The position numbers and the translations under genes were made by a program. From an uncultured Clostridia bacterium (lineage in GTDB: Bacteria; Bacillota; Clostridia; Christensenellales; UBA1242), in assembly GCA_947627585.1 (NCBI GenBank), contig CANQWP010000048.1:1-6277 (forward strand): DNA of 6,277 nucleotides. Reading direction: 5' to 3'. Each line of letters begins with the position of its first letter. Position 1 is the first letter of the stretch. Shown one piece after another: positions 6,001 through 6,277 of the stretch. The notes beneath the pieces are model-generated. The model ran no database searches and had not been told where the DNA came from. It saw only the letters and a program-made list of their open reading frames with translations.

Positions 6001-6137
6001 CAGAAAAACCTTTTGGGGACGCTTGCCAAATGTGCCCATATTTTTCCATTTGCCGCCACAGCAAATTGGACGGGAAACGAACAACTTTGAAAGAACGAAA
6101 ATCCAAAGAAAAGGAGGCGGAAGATGGCCAAGACTGA
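3051..6137 (+). CDS. addB: ATP-dependent helicase/deoxyribonuclease subunit B, AddB
   Basis: AddB partners AddA to unwind and resect double-strand breaks, recognise Chi and load RecA; its C-terminal nuclease cuts one strand. The 1028-residue product is somewhat shorter than Bacillus AddB (about 1166). The N-terminal helicase-like part keeps LVVVPDAFS (32-40), a block at about 291-343 (RQEETEFVAK to YCDD), and LGANAGAMP (532-540). Residues 6-16, where Walker A should be, lack GxxxxGK[ST]. The nuclease domain is intact: H741, D837/D840 in GFVDRVD, D850 and K852 in LDYKTG, and Q870/Y874 in QLFLY. The Fe-S cluster cysteines are C711 (FDCPF) and C992, C995, C1001 (C-x2-C-x5-C), the spacing known from Bacillus AddB. 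An in-frame TGA at 3036 leaves ATG 3051 as the first possible start, and the next Met (41) would cut into conserved sequence. No ribosome binding site precedes the start. addA overlaps its 3' end. Confidence 0.97.
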   Translation: MEIKLFSAQTSYEAAKLTLKQIVPGDTEFQNLVVVPDAFSMQAESLIFDTLQIKSTFNIQVVGISRLASKILQDANITFSRVSNLEEVFCTYKAVEESKEEFEYFKSSGVEFCQQILKVLKQFKACRILPKDIKATGDENLDKKMHDLKLIYEKYEAILGEKLDLSRFLDFFLKNTENLENLSKIRLYFINFDSFSAEIGNFIVSLASKVNATYIGMARPKKTQKNAFIYEDDIRKKIVEFAKKYDVVVPVEENFNTLGKIQREIAENLFGLDVKQGKESDFFFNIISKNRQEETEFVAKMIKRQVANGKRFKDFAIAVADEKHFKNIKQNFAKYGIVAYCDDAQPLSETVLGQFLQKILEISKRDFVLQDFEFFATSFLLGRDEAVLSEVQNQQIDNGQEFVQAFPKYEKIVFAINQLKNAKFLKDFAKQIKQILEIIKPEFENFLKSIEDENYFKSHSENAQSWELICAVLEKLSNLGGDLKLDLASFETLFVFSLRSVKVETIPTYIDAVYVGLATESYFADVDTLFVLGANAGAMPAFQADDGIIDDGDIKKLRLNFALEPEIRVLNRRKRLKFFELLQHAKNTLIVGSTMNDGGAHQEPADFVNDLSTLFGDKNTIRVQAFETFGLPVFSEEEELERLLFEIGFRENLMPTYTKLKGKIPKRLELLLEKSIKDVLPEEKKAEFLQNHHFPYKKTISASELECFFDCPFKHFLRYGMKLTEKKNILPTKANFGNFQHELLRRFVAENDVKNISKDDLEKFLEDNFDEIAKKYYSEKILKQNFFVKYLKSESKLILTNVAFEQKHSQFRPKTDFLEKEILYPLDDDVFLKGFVDRVDFCGNRFRILDYKTGQTGTVRTELFYGKKLQLFLYSLAIKEALGLDCAGVYYFDCQTKYSKNGSQGKLFKGITLEDEDVVLEMDDNLSDPAAKSAILGMSLKKTAKKDEFHFKGGDTEKSFNNLTAYALDISKQAVKELKSGLVAEKPFGDACQMCPYFSICRHSKLDGKRTTLKERKSKEKEAEDGQD
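6111..6117 (+). promoter_or_regulatory. addA ribosome binding site inside addB
   Basis: AAGGAGG lies 6 bases before the addA ATG at 6124 and within the last codons of addB (Lys-Glu-Ala region). It is the strongest Shine-Dalgarno sequence in the window. This contrasts with addB, which has none, and suggests that addA translation can start independently as well as by coupling. Confidence 0.85.
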
Positions 6138-6277
6138 AAAAACTCTTGAAGAGCAAGATCAGGTGCTTGAAAACAAAAAGAAAAACCTGCTTGTCAGCGC
6201 GTCGGCAGGAAGCGGAAAGACCTATGTCATGATCAAATATATTTGCAAACTTGTCGTTGATGACCACGTTCCGCTGA
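6124..6277 (+). CDS. addA: ATP-dependent helicase/nuclease subunit A, AddA (5' part)
   Basis: AddA is the UvrD-like 3'-5' helicase motor and second nuclease of the AddAB complex. Only the first 51 codons of roughly 1200 are present; the frame is open at the window end. The start MAKTEKTLEEQDQVLENKKK is followed by NLLVSASAGSGKTYVMIKYI. The latter carries the superfamily 1 Walker A motif, ASAGSGKT, at residues 26-33, and Q11 may be the Q-motif glutamine. It overlaps the end of addB by 14 bases in another frame, so the two subunits are probably translationally coupled and made from one mRNA. This addB-addA order is the usual one in Bacillota. The exact identity as AddA rests on this motif plus the gene order, which together are decisive. 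Confidence 0.96.
   Translation, partial: MAKTEKTLEEQDQVLENKKKNLLVSASAGSGKTYVMIKYICKLVVDDHVPL

Overview
The window looks like a chromosomal DNA-repair neighbourhood from a low-GC, Gram-positive-type bacterium (Bacillota, probably an uncultured clostridial lineage). The reasons are the AT-rich composition, strong AGGAGG-type ribosome binding sites, a RecO with the four-cysteine zinc motif typical of Gram-positive RecO, and an AddAB (RexAB-type) helicase-nuclease rather than RecBCD. TGA is used as a stop codon and TGG for Trp, so the standard bacterial code applies. I cannot place the organism below class level from sequence alone.

Layout. Positions 1-240 are a leader without a credible gene; they hold a perfect stem-loop (34-56) that could end an upstream transcript and a candidate promoter (83-111). 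A rightward pair follows: a 51-residue protein (241-396) in the place usually held by YqzL, then recO (427-1155). A convergent leftward gene of unknown function (1162-2034) lies 6 bp beyond recO. The best intrinsic terminator for the recO transcript sits inside its 3' coding end (1199-1234). A divergent intergenic region (2035-2193) separates it from a rightward gene for a Myb/SANT-like, coiled-coil protein (2194-3018). Then come complete addB (3051-6137) and the first 51 codons of addA (6124 to the window end), which overlaps addB by 14 bases.

How the genes fit together. RecO belongs to the RecFOR gap-repair pathway and AddAB resects double-strand breaks, so both RecA-loading routes sit within 5 kb of each other. 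The SANT-like protein lies directly upstream of addAB and could be cotranscribed with it or regulate it, but only proximity and small repeats in the two intergenic regions support this.

Most noteworthy points: addB has no ribosome binding site and a promoter-like sequence whose predicted start falls on its ATG, suggesting a leaderless transcript; the AddB N-terminus has lost the Walker A motif while the nuclease and Fe-S cysteines are intact; a terminator is embedded in an opposing coding region; and the divergent intergenic region carries a central palindrome and helically phased direct repeats. I see no CRISPR array, insertion sequence, tRNA or rRNA, and no clear sign of a wholly new system.
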